A DNA stretch of 64,000 nt. Origin: Microbacterium ulmi (GTDB lineage: Bacteria; Actinomycetota; Actinomycetes; Actinomycetales; Microbacteriaceae). The position numbers were made by a program, and so were the translations under genes. The notes below the pieces were generated by a model that ran no database searches, had not been told where the DNA came from, and saw only the letters and a list, made by a program, of their open reading frames with translations. Position 1 is the stretch's first letter, and every line of letters begins with the position of its first letter. Below are positions 52,901 through 63,145 of this stretch, piece by piece. Location: positions 620,001 through 684,000 of the forward strand of contig NZ_JAAOZF010000002.1 of assembly GCF_011759705.1 (NCBI RefSeq), written 5' to 3'.

Positions 52901-53242
52901 GGGGCCGCGCCATCCCATGTGCGCCGCGAGCAGCCGCTCGCCCGGAGCGAGCACCGTGCCGGTCAGGTCGATCTCGGGGCTCGTGGGCTTGGCGCGCAGC
53001 CCTGCCACGCTGCACCGGAAGACCGCCCAGCCCGTCAGGTCGACCGGACGGTCGCCGTGGTTGCGGAGCTCGAAGAAGCCGCCGGCCCGCCCGTCGGGTC
53101 CGCCGACGGAGATCTCGTCGATGAGGACGGATGCCGTGCCGCTCGACGTCGCATGCGCGGCATCCCGCGGGGTGGCGACGATCGCCGCCGTCACGAAGAG
53201 GGACACTGCCATAATCGCCGTGAGACGCAACGCGACGCGCAC
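49943..53242 (-). CDS. secreted lamin-tail and metallophosphoesterase protein
   Basis: A 1,099-residue exported protein. A signal peptide (MAVSLFVTAAIVATP, then AAHA) leads to three lamin-tail domains (about 38-150, 200-320 and 375-520: LIDEISVGGPDG, RIDEVAAAGPAG, ALSEVSTDPGID), each with a pair of Cys. A linker and beta domain follow, then a calcineurin-type phosphoesterase (about 735-1010) with ligands Asp741 (HLTDTQ), Asp777 (HTGDLIQ), the GNHD box (Asp821), STHEH and SGHFHG. It likely cleaves phosphate esters or nucleotides outside the cell. The start is GTG 53242. It converges on the esterase gene with a 4-bp gap; the last codons lie in a terminator hairpin. Confidence 0.85.
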   Translation of the reverse strand: MRVALRLTAIMAVSLFVTAAIVATPRDAAHATSSGTASVLIDEISVGGPDGRAGGFFELRNHGDRPVDLTGWAVFRCSVAGLRAKPTSPEIDLTGTVLAPGERLLAAHMGWRGPTAGETFTQSLPAEGFGLVVVDPTGAVADGVAQYPNTPAPTQSECARTPNLPATLAIGLSESWQRTDDGWVRAKATPDAANATAPDTGPPSALRIDEVAAAGPAGHGDDFVELRNTGSAPLSLEGWRLYRCTARGMLDAGTLQHEFRAGDRLAPGARLVVGGPDFSGEARVRTATSLADLVSGVLLVSPEGLRGDGISVSSRGDTACQTGDDKLPAVLDHRSGESWQRQQDGSFAVALRTPGARNAPGRALVDERFAYPSSPAVALSEVSTDPGIDGVARRNYAELGNYGRASVDISGWRLVACGTDGFRRFDDLAVVPDGTRLAPDDTWLAALDGTPDAASADARYATPLALTGAGVWVEDREGRRVDSVGIYHRNEMDESVDRVSPCTKGLPLPTFGTDRLRGETYQRAGFTGDDSVDFVPAVATPGRIDERAPVELASLAAHALAGARAAADTVGATTLAAAHAAAPASGVPARVLAAFSGSSGAPLVSRSLDGETDLDPAAPALSRDDGYGFPYVRLRIALPAGASAVGWAGRTIGRSAVRLSAWDRDAAAWRALDEAAGARTAHSGTADETVSLTGRLTASQISDGTADLLVQVVERRNAPAADAAAIADPSDYDVAISHLTDTQYYSEAYPEVYAGEVAWIAANAAPRKIAFATHTGDLIQNWVDPDQTEPRARREFAVASAMQRVLDDAGVANSVLPGNHDNKRGVSNDLFNEFFPPSRYADAPWYGGSIAPGDNSASWSEFTAGGARFVMLSLPYAYGEREIAWAEGVVEAHPDANVVISTHEHVTPKLRDAVATRSTSSRWVSHADRLWERVIAPHRNVVTVLSGHFHGLGAIVTEDAGGLEGHTVLEALADYQEFRTHTGERATGFQRLLQIDLGAGSLAVDAFSVALDATSSHPYDYEQFVPDNGLETTPSNERPWRILEDGLQQRYTAADDAFAVPLALQYAKAVETDGVWTDDGRGPAFDRIGIRSKASPRVQ
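49954..50001. terminator. bidirectional terminator between convergent secreted-enzyme genes
   Basis: A stem of about 22 bp (GAGGGCTCGCCTTCGACCGG and its complement, one G-T mismatch) with a minimal loop around 49977-49978. It overlaps the end of the metallophosphoesterase gene. Confidence 0.75.
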
Positions 53243-53345
53243 GCCAGCGAGGGTCGCGGACGGAGATGAACCGCCCGCGGACGCACCCCGTCACCGAGGT
53301 GAACGGGGCGCGTCAGGACCGCGCAGGCCTGCCGCAGCCCGCATG

Positions 53346-53388
53346 CGTCCGGCCGCCGCTTCCCCGAGGGGAAGGCGACGGCCGGACG
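53346..53388 (-). terminator. terminator downstream of the nuclease gene
   Basis: CGTCCGGCCGCCGCTTCCCC pairs with the downstream complement (one mismatch and one bulge) around a short GAG loop. It lies 38 bp after the stop of the extracellular nuclease gene and before the next gene in the same direction, so it separates the two transcripts. The rest of 53243-53425 holds nothing else I can name. Confidence 0.65.
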
Positions 53389-53425
53389 GGACGGCGCGAT
53401 CAGCCGATCGGCGTGCACCCGCCGA

Positions 53426-56400
53426 TCAGCACGCACCCAGCGGCTGCCACGGCCCGTAGGGGTCGCCGGGCACCTGGTTTCGCGTCCACCACTTGGCGCG
53501 CCAGCGCTCACCATCGTGCACGACGGTCTCGCCGCCCGTGTAGACCCACGAGGCGGTCCACTGCTGCAGCGTCGCCGTGTCGCATCGGACGGACTGGCCG
53601 ACCTCCGCCCACGGACCGTACGGGTCGCCGGGCGCCTGGTTCTGCGTCCACCACTGGGCGACGAACACCTTGCCGGCGTACGAGACCCTGTCGCCCATGC
53701 TGTAGACCGTGCGCGCCGCCCAGGCGGGCTCGGTCGGCGCGATCTCGCCCGCGTCCAGGCCGACGATCACGGGGTCGTGGTCGCTCGAGCGGAACTGGTC
53801 GGGCGCGTAGAAGAGCGTGCCGTGGTAGTTGTATCGGCTGTACTCGAGGGCGATCGACTCCTCGGCGTTGATCTCCCAGATGTCTGCGCCCTCCGCACGC
53901 TCGCGGGCCGCGCCGTTGAGGAGCACGTGGTCGAGCGAGCCGGAGAGGCCGTCGAACGAGTACGAGTACTGCCCCGGGGCGAGAGCGGATGCGGCGTCGA
54001 CGTAGCCGGCCGAGTAGAGCACCTGCAGCGGATCCTCCTGCGTGTAGGAGTTGAAGTCGCCGACGAGGGCGATCGCCTCCGTGTCGCCGGCCGCGATCGG
54101 CGCCCACGTCGCGAGCGCCGTCGCCTGGCGCACGCGCGACTCGTTGGAGGCTCCCTGTCCGTCGCCCGTGTCGGCGTCGCCCGGCCACGGGCCCGCCGAG
54201 CCCTTCGACTTGAAGTGGTTGACGACGACGAACACCGGCTCGCCGCCGTCGACGGGGGCGAAGGAGGCGCCGATCGGCTCTCGCGCGTTGGCGAACGCGC
54301 CCGTGTCGCTGCTCTCCGTGCCGAGCGCGCGCGGCGCACCCGCGAGCTTCACGGCCGCCGGCTGGTAGATGAGCGCGTTCGTGATCGCATCCTGGAACTG
54401 CGCCGGCGGCAGGTCGGCCGACGACGGGACGAACGCCCACTTGGCGCGGCCCGCCGCTGCGTTGAGCGCGTCGACCAGGGTCGCGAGGGCCTCGTCCGCC
54501 ACCCCGTCCACCGAGAGCGAGTTCTCGATCTCGAGGAGACCGACGACATCCGCGTCGAGCGCGTTGATCGCGGCGACGATCTTGGCCTGCTGCCGAGCGA
54601 GGTCCTCCGGCTCGTATGCGCCGCGCGGACCCGTGCCCGGGCACGAGTTCACCGTCACGGGGTCGCCCGTGCGGTCGTTGTACGAGGAGCAGCCCGCAAG
54701 GTCCTCGCCCAGCGTCGTGAAGTAGTTCAAGACGTTGAACGAAGCGATCGAGAAGTCGCCGCCGACGGCAGCCGGCGCCGCCGTGCGGTCGTCCTCGAAC
54801 GAGACGGGCGACGTGCCGCCCGCGAGGAACGGAGTCGTCGGGTTGAGCTTCCACACGTCGTTGCGGAAGTCGACGACGACGGGAGCCGTGAAGGTGACGG
54901 ATGCTCCGACCCGGACGGGCTCGTCGAGCGAGATGTACGGCGGCGTGAGCGCGCTGTTCGCGGAGCTGAGGAAGTTGACGGAGGTGCCGTCGTCCAGGAC
55001 GACCCGCCGCGCGGCGTTGTCGGCCTCGACCGCGAGCGCCTCCGCGGAGCCCGCGTCCGCGACCTCGGTGGGCTGCAGAAGCGGGATGGCGCCCGCCGCG
55101 AGCCCGACCTCGCCGTACTGGTTCGTGCTGTACGTGTTCGACACCGTGAAGTCTCCGGCCGGCGCGTACAGCATCGACTCGAGCGTCTCGCGCGCGGCGT
55201 CCGTCGCGGGCCAGAGCGCCGAGACGGGCGCGACGGGCGCCGCGGCATCCGTCAGCACGGTGACTCCGCCGGCCGCGACCGTGAGCTCGGTGAGGCCGAA
55301 GAACTCGCTCACCCCGCCCGTGACGCGCACGTGGTCGCCGAGCGCGACGCTCCCGACGGTCGCGCCCGAGAAGACGAACACCGCGTCGGACGCCGTGTGC
55401 GCAGCGAGGTCGATGGCTCCACCTGTGCCGGGTGTCTGGATGACGTAGCCCGCGAACTGGCCCGACCCCGACGGGTAGCGGGCCGTGACGACGCCTTCGG
55501 TCGTGACGGTCTGCCCCACGAGCGGCGAAGCGGCGCCGGTCCCCTGGATCTCGGCGATCGTCTTCGCGGTGCCGGGCTCCGGGTCGGGGTCCTCGCCCGG
55601 GTCCTCGCCGCCCGCGTTCTGCGGCGTCGGCGCGCCGGCCGTGAAGTCGGCCGCGTTGTCGCGCGTGTCGGCGTGGGTCTCGTTCCGGGAGGTCGAGCTC
55701 GTCGCGCTGGGCGCGGGCGCGGGGCCCGTGCCGAGGAATGCGCCGGCCGTGCCGAACCCGACGTAGTCCACGACCTGCGGGTCGGCGGGCGATGTCGGTG
55801 CCACGGCCGTGCTGGTCAGCGCGACCTTGCCGGTCGTCCCCGAGAGGTTGAGCGATCCCGTGGCATCCGGCGTCGGGATCGGGGCACCCGTGGTGCCGCT
55901 CGCTCCGCCGTAGAGGAAGTAGCCGTGGGCGGGGATGCTGCCGCTCAGCGCCGTGCGGTTGTTGAAGGCGCCGGTCGCGGACGCGTAGTGGAGCGACCAG
56001 CCGGTCAGGGACACGGGAGCGTCGGTGCGGTTGTAGAGCTCGACGAAGTCCTGGTCGAGCACGGCGCCGCTGTTGCCGCCCGCGCCGTAGATCTCGTTGA
56101 TGACGACGGGCGACGACGCCGGCTCGGGGTCGGTGCCGGGGTCCGTGCCGGGGTCCGTGCCGGGGTCCGTGCCGCCGGCCGCGTTCTGCGGAGTAGGAGC
56201 GCCCGCGACGAAGTCGGCCGCGTTGTCGAGCGTGTTGGCGTGCGTGTCGCTCCGCGAGGCCGACGTCGTGTTGTCGAGCACGGGGGCGGCGGCGGCTCCG
56301 AGGAACGCGTTCGCGGCCCCGAATCCGACGAAGTCGACGACGGAGTCGCCCGACGATCCAAGGATCGGCGCCGTCGACGACGCCAGCGCGACCTTTCCGC

Positions 56401-56788
56401 TGGCCGCGCTCATCGCGATCGACCCTGACGTGTCGAACACGGGTGTCGTCGTGCCGCTCGCGCCCTGCGCCTCGCCGACGAGGAAGTACCCGCCCGCGGC
56501 GATCGTGCCGGTGAGCGCCGTCACCTGCCAGGAGGCGCCGGCGGCGGACGCGTACTGCACCGACCATCCGGAGAGGTCGACGGGCTGGGCCGTGGGGTTG
56601 TACAGCTCGACGAAGTCGTGGGTGTACGTCGCACCCGAGTTGCCACCGCCGCCGTAGATCTCGTTGATGACGACGGGAGAGTCGAGGGTCGGCACGGCCG
56701 CTGCCGGCTGCGCGACGAGCGCTCCTCCCGCGATCAGAACGAGGGCTGTGAGCCCTCCCGTCATGGATCTCGTCGCGCGCACTGGCAT
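53426..56788 (-). CDS. ExeM/NucH-type extracellular endonuclease with lamin-tail and two CBM5/12 modules
   Basis: A 1,120-residue secreted nuclease. The signal peptide (LTALVLIAGGALVAQPAAA) is followed by two lamin-tail domains (about 37-200 and 225-390, both starting VVINEIYG), a GTDP-repeat linker (about 206-222), an OB-fold domain typical of ExeM/YhcR nucleases (about 408-520), and an endonuclease/exonuclease/phosphatase domain (about 680-1005: FSIASFNVLNYF, VGLLEIENS, VVNHFKSKG, VGDFNSY, SSDHDPVIVG). Two CBM5/12 modules end the chain with GDPYGPW. It degrades extracellular DNA for nutrients or biofilm release. ATG 56788 has a GAAGGAG site. Confidence 0.9.
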   Translation of the reverse strand: MPVRATRSMTGGLTALVLIAGGALVAQPAAAVPTLDSPVVINEIYGGGGNSGATYTHDFVELYNPTAQPVDLSGWSVQYASAAGASWQVTALTGTIAAGGYFLVGEAQGASGTTTPVFDTSGSIAMSAASGKVALASSTAPILGSSGDSVVDFVGFGAANAFLGAAAAPVLDNTTSASRSDTHANTLDNAADFVAGAPTPQNAAGGTDPGTDPGTDPGTDPEPASSPVVINEIYGAGGNSGAVLDQDFVELYNRTDAPVSLTGWSLHYASATGAFNNRTALSGSIPAHGYFLYGGASGTTGAPIPTPDATGSLNLSGTTGKVALTSTAVAPTSPADPQVVDYVGFGTAGAFLGTGPAPAPSATSSTSRNETHADTRDNAADFTAGAPTPQNAGGEDPGEDPDPEPGTAKTIAEIQGTGAASPLVGQTVTTEGVVTARYPSGSGQFAGYVIQTPGTGGAIDLAAHTASDAVFVFSGATVGSVALGDHVRVTGGVSEFFGLTELTVAAGGVTVLTDAAAPVAPVSALWPATDAARETLESMLYAPAGDFTVSNTYSTNQYGEVGLAAGAIPLLQPTEVADAGSAEALAVEADNAARRVVLDDGTSVNFLSSANSALTPPYISLDEPVRVGASVTFTAPVVVDFRNDVWKLNPTTPFLAGGTSPVSFEDDRTAAPAAVGGDFSIASFNVLNYFTTLGEDLAGCSSYNDRTGDPVTVNSCPGTGPRGAYEPEDLARQQAKIVAAINALDADVVGLLEIENSLSVDGVADEALATLVDALNAAAGRAKWAFVPSSADLPPAQFQDAITNALIYQPAAVKLAGAPRALGTESSDTGAFANAREPIGASFAPVDGGEPVFVVVNHFKSKGSAGPWPGDADTGDGQGASNESRVRQATALATWAPIAAGDTEAIALVGDFNSYTQEDPLQVLYSAGYVDAASALAPGQYSYSFDGLSGSLDHVLLNGAARERAEGADIWEINAEESIALEYSRYNYHGTLFYAPDQFRSSDHDPVIVGLDAGEIAPTEPAWAARTVYSMGDRVSYAGKVFVAQWWTQNQAPGDPYGPWAEVGQSVRCDTATLQQWTASWVYTGGETVVHDGERWRAKWWTRNQVPGDPYGPWQPLGAC
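56126..56173. repeat. 12-bp tandem repeat coding the GTDP linker
   Basis: Four near-identical copies of GGGGTCCGTGCC, in frame in the nuclease gene, encoding Gly-Thr-Asp-Pro units between the two lamin-tail domains. A length-variable flexible linker. Confidence 0.85.
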
Positions 56789-57013
56789 GGGCTCCTTCGG
56801 TGATGGCCCGGATGCATGACCGGGCGGGATGGACCTCGCCCATGATGCCGTGGCCGGCGGGCTCGTTCCGATGCATGCACGTTACGAGGAGGTGAACAGT
56901 TCCGACAAGGACCTCGCGCGGGTCGCGGCGAACTGCGCGGATCGCGCCTCGCCTGCCTGCCGTATGCGGCGGCAGCCGGCCCGGCATCGCCATGAAGCGC
57001 TGACGGATGCCGA

Positions 57014-57044
57014 GAGCCCGGCCCCCTTGTAAGGGACCGGGCTC
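57014..57044 (-). terminator. terminator of the ilvDBNC operon
   Basis: GAGCCCGG and CCGGGCTC flank a further paired part (CCCTT/AAGGG), about 100 bp after the ilvC stop. A 15-bp direct repeat, GTCTTCGGGCTGCGC, lies between ilvC and this hairpin. Downstream, 56789-57013 contains the promoter of the nuclease gene and no other feature I can name. Confidence 0.7.
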
Positions 57045-57140
57045 GTGTGGCTTGTGTCAAGCCGTGCTCGGCGGGATGCGCCGAGGGTCTTCGGGCTGCG
57101 CGTCTTCGGGCTGCGCGGAAGGCGCCACGACTCGTGCGGG

Positions 57141-58719
<1,579 letters not shown>

Positions 58720-58720
58720 G

Positions 58721-60529
58721 TCAGTCCTCCTGCTCGAACGCCGGCGCGTGGTCGCGCGCGTACTGGATGTAGCTGTTGCTCACGCCCTGCGGCACCATGG
58801 GCCACACCATCGCGTCGGCGCTCACGACGAAGTCGATGACGACGGGGCGGTCGTTCGTCTCGAGCGCGAGCGTGATCGCGGCATCCACGTCCGCCTCGTT
58901 CTCGACGCGGATCGCGAGGCAGCCGTACGCCTCGGCGAGCTTGACGAAGTCGGGGATGCGGACGGTGTCGTGGCCCGTGTTCAGGTCGGTGTGCGAGTAG
59001 CGGCCGTCGTAGAAGAGCGTCTGCCACTGCCGCACCATGCCCAGCGACGAGTTGTTGATGATCGCCACCTTGATCGGGATCTTGTTGATCGTGCAGGTGG
59101 CGAGCTCCTGGTTCGTCATCTGGAAGCAGCCGTCGCCGTCGATCGCCCACACGACTCGGTCGGGCTCTGCGACCTTCGCGCCCATCGCCGCGGGAACCGA
59201 GTAGCCCATCGTGCCCGCGCCGCCCGAGTTGAGCCACGCGTTGGGGCGCTCGTACTTGATGAACTGCGCAGCCCACATCTGATGCTGGCCGACCCCGGCG
59301 GCGTAGACGCCCTCGGGGCCGGTGAGCTCGCCGATCCGCTGGATGACGTACTGCGGCGACATCAGTCCGTCGCTGGGCTGCGTGTATCCGAGCGGGAACT
59401 CGTCGCGCAGACCGTCGAGGAACGACCACCACTCCCGGATGTCGGGGGTCGCGCCGGCGGTCGCGCCGCGGTATGCGGCATCCAGGTCGATGAGGACGTC
59501 GCGCAGATCGCCGACGATCGGCACGTCCGCCGTGCGGATCTTGGAGATCTCGGCGGGATCGATGTCGACGTGCACGACCTGCGCGCCGGGGGCGAACAGC
59601 GCCGCCTTGCCCGTCACGCGGTCGTCGAAGCGCGCGCCGAGCGCGACGAGGACGTCGGCCTCCTGCAGCGCGAGGACGGCCGGGACTGTCCCGTGCATGC
59701 CCGGCATGCCCAGGTGCTGCGCGTGCGAGTCGGGGAACGCGCCGCGGGCCATGAGCGTCGTGACGACGGGAGCGCCCGTGGACTCCGCGAGGGCGAGCAG
59801 CTCGCTCGACGCACGCGAGCGGATGACGCCGCCGCCCACATACAGGACGGGCTTCTTCGCCTGCGCGAGCAGCTGCGCGGCCGCCTGGATCTGCTTGCCA
59901 TGCGCCTTCGTGACGGGACGGTAGCCGGGCAGGTCGACGCGCGGAGGCCACACGAACGGCACCTCGGCCTGCTGCGCATCCTTCGTGATGTCGACGAGCA
60001 CGGGGCCCGGGCGCCCTGTTCCGGCGATCTCGAAGGCCGCGGCGATCGCGCCGGGGATGTCTTCGGCCTTCTTCACGAGGAACGAGTGCTTCGTGATCGG
60101 CATCGTGATGCCGACGATGTCGGCCTCCTGGAAGGCGTCGGTCCCCATGAGGTTCGAGAAGACCTGGCCAGTGATGCAGACGATCGGCACCGAGTCCATG
60201 TACGCGTCGGCGATCGCGGTCACGAGGTTGGTCGCGCCGGGGCCGGACGTCGCGATCGCGACGCCGACCTTGTTCGACGCGGCGGCATAACCTTCGGCTG
60301 CGTGGCCTGCGCCCTGCTCGTGACGGACGAGGATGTGGCGCAGCGCCGTCGAGTCCATGAGCGGGTCGTACACCGGGAGGATCGCGCCCCCGGGCAGCCC
60401 GAAGACGTCGGTGACGCCGAGCAGTTCGAGCGAGCGGACGACCGCCTGCGCTCCGGTGAGCACGGGCGCGGACGCGGACGCGGTGCGGACGGGAGGCCGA
60501 GGCACGGCCAACGCGGAATCGGAGGGCAT
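58721..60529 (-). CDS. ilvB: acetolactate synthase large (catalytic) subunit
   Basis: ThDP- and FAD-dependent condensation of pyruvate with pyruvate or 2-oxobutyrate. The 602 residues show the three-domain layout: the N-terminal Pyr domain with the activating Glu in [15 protein letters not shown], a central FAD-binding domain ([16 protein letters not shown]), and the C-terminal ThDP-binding [15 protein letters not shown] ... [12 protein letters not shown]. It begins ATG 60529 with a GAGGAAG site, 45 bp after ilvD. No leader-peptide attenuator is seen directly in front of it. Confidence 0.97.
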   Translation of the reverse strand: MPSDSALAVPRPPVRTASASAPVLTGAQAVVRSLELLGVTDVFGLPGGAILPVYDPLMDSTALRHILVRHEQGAGHAAEGYAAASNKVGVAIATSGPGATNLVTAIADAYMDSVPIVCITGQVFSNLMGTDAFQEADIVGITMPITKHSFLVKKAEDIPGAIAAAFEIAGTGRPGPVLVDITKDAQQAEVPFVWPPRVDLPGYRPVTKAHGKQIQAAAQLLAQAKKPVLYVGGGVIRSRASSELLALAESTGAPVVTTLMARGAFPDSHAQHLGMPGMHGTVPAVLALQEADVLVALGARFDDRVTGKAALFAPGAQVVHVDIDPAEISKIRTADVPIVGDLRDVLIDLDAAYRGATAGATPDIREWWSFLDGLRDEFPLGYTQPSDGLMSPQYVIQRIGELTGPEGVYAAGVGQHQMWAAQFIKYERPNAWLNSGGAGTMGYSVPAAMGAKVAEPDRVVWAIDGDGCFQMTNQELATCTINKIPIKVAIINNSSLGMVRQWQTLFYDGRYSHTDLNTGHDTVRIPDFVKLAEAYGCLAIRVENEADVDAAITLALETNDRPVVIDFVVSADAMVWPMVPQGVSNSYIQYARDHAPAFEQED

Positions 60530-60574
60530 GGTGATCTTCCTCGAGTGGGAGATGGGAGGGTGCTGTCGCCGGAG

Positions 60575-62293
60575 CTACCCCGTGACCGCGCCTTCTGCGG
60601 CAGAACGCACGAGTCGGGAGTACTTGGCCAGGACGCCACGGGTATAGCGCGGGGGAAGCGGCTCCCAGCCTTCCCGGCGGGAGCTCAGCTCGGCCTCGTC
60701 GACGAGTAGGTCGAGAGTGCGAGCCGCGATATCGACCCGTATCAGATCACCATCGCGCACGAAGGCGATGGGACCTGCGTCCACCGCTTCGGGTGCTATG
60801 TGGCCGATGCACAGTCCGGTTGTGCCGCCTGAGAATCGACCGTCCGTCAAGAGTAGTACATCTTTTCCGAGCCCCGCGCCCTTGATGGCCGCCGTGATGG
60901 CGAGCATCTCGCGCATGCCGGGACCGCCCTTGGGGCCTTCGTAGCGGATGACGACCACGTCGCCCGCCTCGATCTGACCGGCCTCCAGCGCGTCCATCGC
61001 GCCGCGCTCGCGCTCGAAGACGCGCGCGGGCCCCTCGAAGACGGATGCGTCGAAGCCCGCGGTCTTCACGACGGCTCCCTCGGGCGCCAGCGAGCCGTGC
61101 AGGATCGTGAGGCCGCCCGTCGCGTGGATGGGGTTGTCGAACGTGTGGATGACGGTGCCGTCGATCGGGTCGGGGTCGAGGTCGGCGAGGTTCTCTGCGA
61201 GCGTCTTGCCCGTCACGGTGAGCGCGTCGCCGTGGAGCAGCCCCTCGTCGAGCATCGCCTTCATGATGACGGGGATGCCGCCGTGCCGGTCGACGTCGTT
61301 CATGACGTACTTTCCGAAGGGCTTCATGTCGGCCACGTGCGGGACTCTGTCGCCGATGCGGTTGAAGTCGTGCAGGCTCAGCTCGACCTCCGCCTCGCGC
61401 GCGATCGCGAGCAGGTGCAGGACGACGTTCGTCGAGCCGCCCAGGGCCATCGCGAGGGCGATCGCGTTCTCGAACGCCTCCTTCGTGAGGATGTCGCGCG
61501 TCGTGATGCCCTGACGCAGGAGATTGACGACCGCCTCGCCCGAGCGGTGCGCGAAGTAGTCGCGGCGGCGGTCGGCCGACGGCGGAGCGGCGGAGCCGGG
61601 GAGGCTGAGTCCCAGGGCCTCGGCGACGGAGGCCATCGTGTTGGCGGTGTACATGCCGCCGCACGCCCCCTCGCCGGGGGCGAACGCGCACTCGATGCGC
61701 TTGAGGTCGGCTTCCGACATCCGGCCCGCGAGGCACGCGCCGACGCCCTCGAAGGAGTCGATGATCGTGATCTCCTTCTCGGTGCCGTCGCTGAGCTTGA
61801 CCCAGCCGGGGGCGATGGAGCCCGCGTAGAGGAAGACGCTCGACAGGTCGAGGCGGGCGGACGCCATCAGCATGCCGGGGATCGACTTGTCGCAGCCCGC
61901 CAGCAGGACGGTGCCGTCGAGGCGCTCGGCCATGACGACGGTCTCGACGGAGTCGGCGATGACCTCGCGCGAGACGAGCGAGAAGTGCATGCCCTCGTGG
62001 CCCATCGAGATCCCGTCGGAGACGGAGATCGTGCCGAACTGCAGCGGGTAGCCGCCGCCCGAGTGCACGCCCTCCTTCGCGCCCTGCGCGAGACGGTCGA
62101 GACTCAGGTTGCAGGGGGTGATCTCGTTCCAGCTCGACGCGATGCCGATCTGGGGCTTGTCCCAGTCCTCGTCTCCCATGCCGACGCCGCGGAGCATGCC
62201 TCGCGAGGTCGTGGCCTCGATGCCGTCGGTGACGACGCGGCTTCGGGGTTTGATGTCGATCGCGGAGTCGGGGATGCGCGGGTCGTTGGGCAT
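60575..62293 (-). CDS. ilvD: dihydroxy-acid dehydratase
   Basis: Dehydrates dihydroxy-isovalerate and dihydroxy-methylvalerate to the 2-oxo acids that IlvE aminates. The 572 residues include iron-sulfur Cys ligands in [11 protein letters not shown] and [12 protein letters not shown] and the C-terminal [23 protein letters not shown]. The ATG 62293 is preceded seven bases upstream by a TAGGAT -10 box and has no proper ribosome site, so the operon message may be leaderless. The gene leads ilvB-ilvN-ilvC, and its start lies 45 bp from the stop of otsB in the same direction. Confidence 0.96.
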   Translation of the reverse strand: MPNDPRIPDSAIDIKPRSRVVTDGIEATTSRGMLRGVGMGDEDWDKPQIGIASSWNEITPCNLSLDRLAQGAKEGVHSGGGYPLQFGTISVSDGISMGHEGMHFSLVSREVIADSVETVVMAERLDGTVLLAGCDKSIPGMLMASARLDLSSVFLYAGSIAPGWVKLSDGTEKEITIIDSFEGVGACLAGRMSEADLKRIECAFAPGEGACGGMYTANTMASVAEALGLSLPGSAAPPSADRRRDYFAHRSGEAVVNLLRQGITTRDILTKEAFENAIALAMALGGSTNVVLHLLAIAREAEVELSLHDFNRIGDRVPHVADMKPFGKYVMNDVDRHGGIPVIMKAMLDEGLLHGDALTVTGKTLAENLADLDPDPIDGTVIHTFDNPIHATGGLTILHGSLAPEGAVVKTAGFDASVFEGPARVFERERGAMDALEAGQIEAGDVVVIRYEGPKGGPGMREMLAITAAIKGAGLGKDVLLLTDGRFSGGTTGLCIGHIAPEAVDAGPIAFVRDGDLIRVDIAARTLDLLVDEAELSSRREGWEPLPPRYTRGVLAKYSRLVRSAAEGAVTG

Positions 62294-62338
62294 ACCCTGA
62301 ATCCTATTCCCGCAGGACGGGTCGCTCTCCCGAGGGGT

Positions 62339-63145
62339 CTATCCGCGCGGGGTGGCCCGCTCACCCGGGACGGCCGCCCTGCGCGCAGCAGAGCGCTCCG
62401 CCGCGAGGCGGGAGAGCAGCGCCGCCATCGCAGGGATGTCGGGCACGACGACGGATGCCGCGGTGGGCCTGTGCCCGACGTGCACGCCGAGGTCGTCGGG
62501 GCCGAGGCTCTCGAGCGCGTCCTCGTCGGTCACGTCGTCGCCCGCGAACAGGACAGAGGTCGCGTCCGTGCGGCGGCGGAGGGTCGCGACCCCGGTGTCC
62601 TTGCCTTCGTGGCGGAACGAGTACTCGATGATGCTGTGCCCCGTCCGGCGGCGCCAGTGCGGAGCCTCCGCCTCGATGAGCGCGTCCACCGTCGCGTTCG
62701 CGGCGGCGGCCGTCGCGGCATCCGCTCGTCGTGTGTGCACGCCGAAGCCGAACGTCTTCGGCTCGATCCAGACCCCGTCCAGCGTCGCCGTCGCGGCCTC
62801 GGCGTGCTCGCGCAGCGTGTCGCGCAGCGCGAGGTCGACGGGATCGTCGGCGAGCTCGAGCCGCCCCTCCCCCGGGATCCAGTACTCGGCGCCATGGGAC
62901 CCCGCGAGGAGGATCGGCGAGTCGTCCTCGTGCTCCGCGATGAGGCGGAGATCGTGCATGCTGCGGCCCGACACGAGCGCGACGACCGTGTCGGGCGCAT
63001 CCAGGAGCGCGCCGACGGCGTCGCGCGCGGCGGGCGACATGCGCGAGGCCATGGGGTCATCGGAGAGCGGCGAGAGCGTGCCGTCGAAGTCGAGGGCGAC
63101 GAGCAGGCGCTCCGTCGCCGCGATCCGTGCGATCGGGTCGGTCAT
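62339..63145 (-). CDS. otsB: trehalose-6-phosphate phosphatase
   Basis: HAD-superfamily phosphatase releasing trehalose from the product of OtsA. The nucleophile motif is LVALDFDGTLSPL (first Asp), followed by VALVSGRS, the cap domain, and the C-terminal LFAGDDVTDEDAL with metal-binding Asp residues. The ATG 63145 overlaps the otsA stop (ATGA) and has a GGGAGGAG site; upstream Met codons in frame lie within otsA. The 268 residues fit the family. Trehalose serves as an osmoprotectant and carbon store. Confidence 0.95.
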   Translation of the reverse strand: MTDPIARIAATERLLVALDFDGTLSPLSDDPMASRMSPAARDAVGALLDAPDTVVALVSGRSMHDLRLIAEHEDDSPILLAGSHGAEYWIPGEGRLELADDPVDLALRDTLREHAEAATATLDGVWIEPKTFGFGVHTRRADAATAAAANATVDALIEAEAPHWRRRTGHSIIEYSFRHEGKDTGVATLRRRTDATSVLFAGDDVTDEDALESLGPDDLGVHVGHRPTAASVVVPDIPAMAALLSRLAAERSAARRAAVPGERATPRG

